Shown here in pieces: positions 5,645 through 6,600 of a DNA stretch of 6,600 nucleotides. The stretch lies in assembly GCA_002425885.1 (NCBI GenBank), contig DINC01000129.1, positions 3,417 through 10,016 of the forward strand, in the 5' to 3' direction. Position numbers and translations under genes: made by a program. The notes under the pieces were generated by a model that was given only the letters and a program-made list of their open reading frames with translations, was not told the origin of the DNA and did no database searches. Each line of letters begins with the position of its first letter. The first letter of the stretch is position 1. The stretch comes from Spirochaetia bacterium UBA5550 (GTDB lineage Bacteria; Spirochaetota; UBA4802; UBA5550).

Positions 5645-6537
5645 ATTTCGTTATTCCGGATATCCTTACGTGATATTTTTTTTATTCCATCAGACGTGTT
5701 GATTGAGTAGGTTTCACCTCTTTCGAGAATAGTTCCGGTAATTATCTCTCCGGAATAGAGAGTAATTCTGTCAATATTCCGGCTGGTTATGGCTTCAATT
5801 TCCTTCGTTTCTTCTTCATCATCATCTTCTTCTTTTTCTTCTTCTTCTCTTTTTTCTGTTGTGTATTTCTTTTTATTATCATTTTTATTATTAATGGTTG
5901 CTGATGTTCTTTTTACGGCACGTAAATTTCTCACAACAGTCTTTTTATCCGATTTCTGTTTTGCTGAATATAGCTCAAGGGACTGTCCGGCTGTAAGTAT
6001 GATCTCTTCACTTCCGTTTCTCTGCCCTTCAGTAAATCTGCTGTTATTCTTAAGTTTTCCGGAAAGCCTTTTAACTGAAACAGTTCCTGCCTCAACTGCG
6101 ATAAAGGTTTTCGAATTATTCTCTGAAACTTCAAAAGTTGTGCCGCGGACAGAAGCAACAGAAGTGGGTGCTTTGACAGAGTATTCGGTCCCCTTTTTTA
6201 AAACATTATGAAAAGTTTTCCCGTGGTTCAGTTCCATTGAAATGGTGCGTGTATCATCATTGTTGAGTAGAATATTTTCAAATCGTAATTCTGTATCTGC
6301 TTTCAGTGAAATGACAGCAGTATCTGTAACCTGTATAGTTGCTTCTGATTTCACTCCTGTTTTAAGAATGTCATCTTTAATAACCGCGTTACCGATTGAA
6401 GCATCGATATTATTGATTTTTAAAGTTCCCGTTATGAAAGTTACTTCTGCCCGGAATGGAGCGTGATTTTGAGAACAGGAGGATATCAAAATCGTAATCA
6501 GGAATATGTAGATTATTTTTGTTCTGGAATGAGTCAC
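5635..6537 (-). CDS. FecR-domain lipoprotein with acidic linker and C-terminal beta motif
   Basis: The product has 300 residues and is a paralog of the 483-residue lipoprotein in the same order of parts. The lipoprotein signal ends at LISSC (C21 lipidated). A FecR-like domain follows at about 29-192, with VKAPTSVASVRGTTFEV at 121-137 and the shared EEIIL-x-x-GQSLELY close. A linker of about 193-250 is first Lys/Asn-rich and then strongly acidic (231-243 all Glu/Asp except one Lys). A C-terminal beta motif (about 255-300) reads ITLYSGEIITGTI...KISRKDIRNNEIF. The start is a GTG with GGCGG six bases upstream; the signal peptide fits this start, and no better one is seen inside the window. It lies upstream of the other FecR gene on the same strand, but a stop-codon palindrome and the foldback element between them suggest separate transcription. 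The domain indicates an envelope location; the role is unknown. Confidence 0.87.
   Translation of the reverse strand: MTHSRTKIIYIFLITILISSCSQNHAPFRAEVTFITGTLKINNIDASIGNAVIKDDILKTGVKSEATIQVTDTAVISLKADTELRFENILLNNDDTRTISMELNHGKTFHNVLKKGTEYSVKAPTSVASVRGTTFEVSENNSKTFIAVEAGTVSVKRLSGKLKNNSRFTEGQRNGSEEIILTAGQSLELYSAKQKSDKKTVVRNLRAVKRTSATINNKNDNKKKYTTEKREEEEKEEDDDEEETKEIEAITSRNIDRITLYSGEIITGTILERGETYSINTSDGIKKISRKDIRNNEIFK
5809..5847 (-). repeat. Glu/Asp trinucleotide tract in the lipoprotein linker
   Basis: On the - strand the sequence is a run of GAA, GAG, AAA and GAT codons coding for residues 231-243 (EEEEKEEDDDEEE). Such three-base runs can gain or lose codons by slippage without breaking the frame. 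This makes the length of the acidic linker potentially variable between strains. Confidence 0.7.
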
Positions 6538-6540
6538 TGG

Positions 6541-6551
6541 TAACCGCCGGT
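6541..6551 (-). promoter_or_regulatory. Conserved GGCGGTTA leader block, ribosome binding site of the 300-residue lipoprotein
   Basis: The - strand reads ACCGGCGGTTA, identical to the block upstream of the paralog at 5391-5401. Its GGCGG is six bases from the GTG at 6537, which supports that codon as the start although it is not ATG. Confidence 0.55.
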
Positions 6552-6579
6552 TGTATATTCATAAATTTATTAAGAGTGA

Positions 6580-6585
6580 ATTATA
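6580..6585 (-). promoter_or_regulatory. Candidate -10 box upstream of the 300-residue lipoprotein
   Basis: The - strand reads TATAAT, 42 bases before the GTG start. The TGn extension is absent, and the matching -35 region falls at or beyond the edge of the window, so this is only a candidate. Confidence 0.35.
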
Positions 6586-6600
6586 CTGACATCTTTAAAA

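Noticed and set aside
5789..6211. Serine-rich + strand open frame of 140 codons
   Set aside because: It is the complement of the Glu/Asp codon run and FecR domain of a well-supported lipoprotein.

Overview
The window reads as a chromosomal stretch of moderate GC content from a diderm (Gram-negative) bacterium. Two lipoproteins and two further proteins with signal peptides support an outer envelope. A split transketolase next to a RuBisCO-like protein suggests an anaerobic or fermentative carbohydrate metabolism. FecR-domain lipoproteins that carry small beta-strand repeats made me think of spirochaetes or a similar phylum, but the sequence does not settle the taxonomy.

Left part (1-2270, + strand). 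The window opens inside the C-terminal subunit of a two-subunit transketolase; the frame is open back to base 2. After 81 bases it is followed by a form IV RuBisCO-like protein (RLP) that lacks two key RuBisCO catalytic residues. The two genes point to a pathway for a phosphorylated sugar or sugar acid rather than to CO2 fixation. A hairpin at 2239-2267 separates this block from the next.

Middle (2300-3111). A small secreted, four-cysteine protein lies on the - strand, with its start best placed at a GTG behind a very strong ribosome binding site. Divergent to it is the 3' half of a lysoplasmalogenase-like (YhhN/TMEM86) membrane protein that appears to have lost its N-terminal half.

Right part (3128-6537, all - strand). 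In transcription order there is a FecR-domain lipoprotein with a Glu/Asp-rich linker (5635-6537), a second FecR-domain lipoprotein with a long Lys/Ser/Gly-rich linker that contains a perfect 60-bp tandem repeat (3934-5385), and a secreted protein made almost only of four copies of a short beta motif (3128-3847). The same beta motif ends both FecR lipoproteins, so the three look like parts of one envelope system of unknown function.

Between the two FecR genes sits a 176-bp foldback (MITE-like) element, 5414-5589. It is built of three roughly concentric inverted repeats. Its outer 11-bp repeat reads as an extended -10 promoter pointing outward at both ends, and the left copy is placed to drive the 483-residue FecR lipoprotein. 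This repeat-derived promoter, the three-protein FecR/beta-motif cluster and the RLP-transketolase pair are the parts most worth following up.
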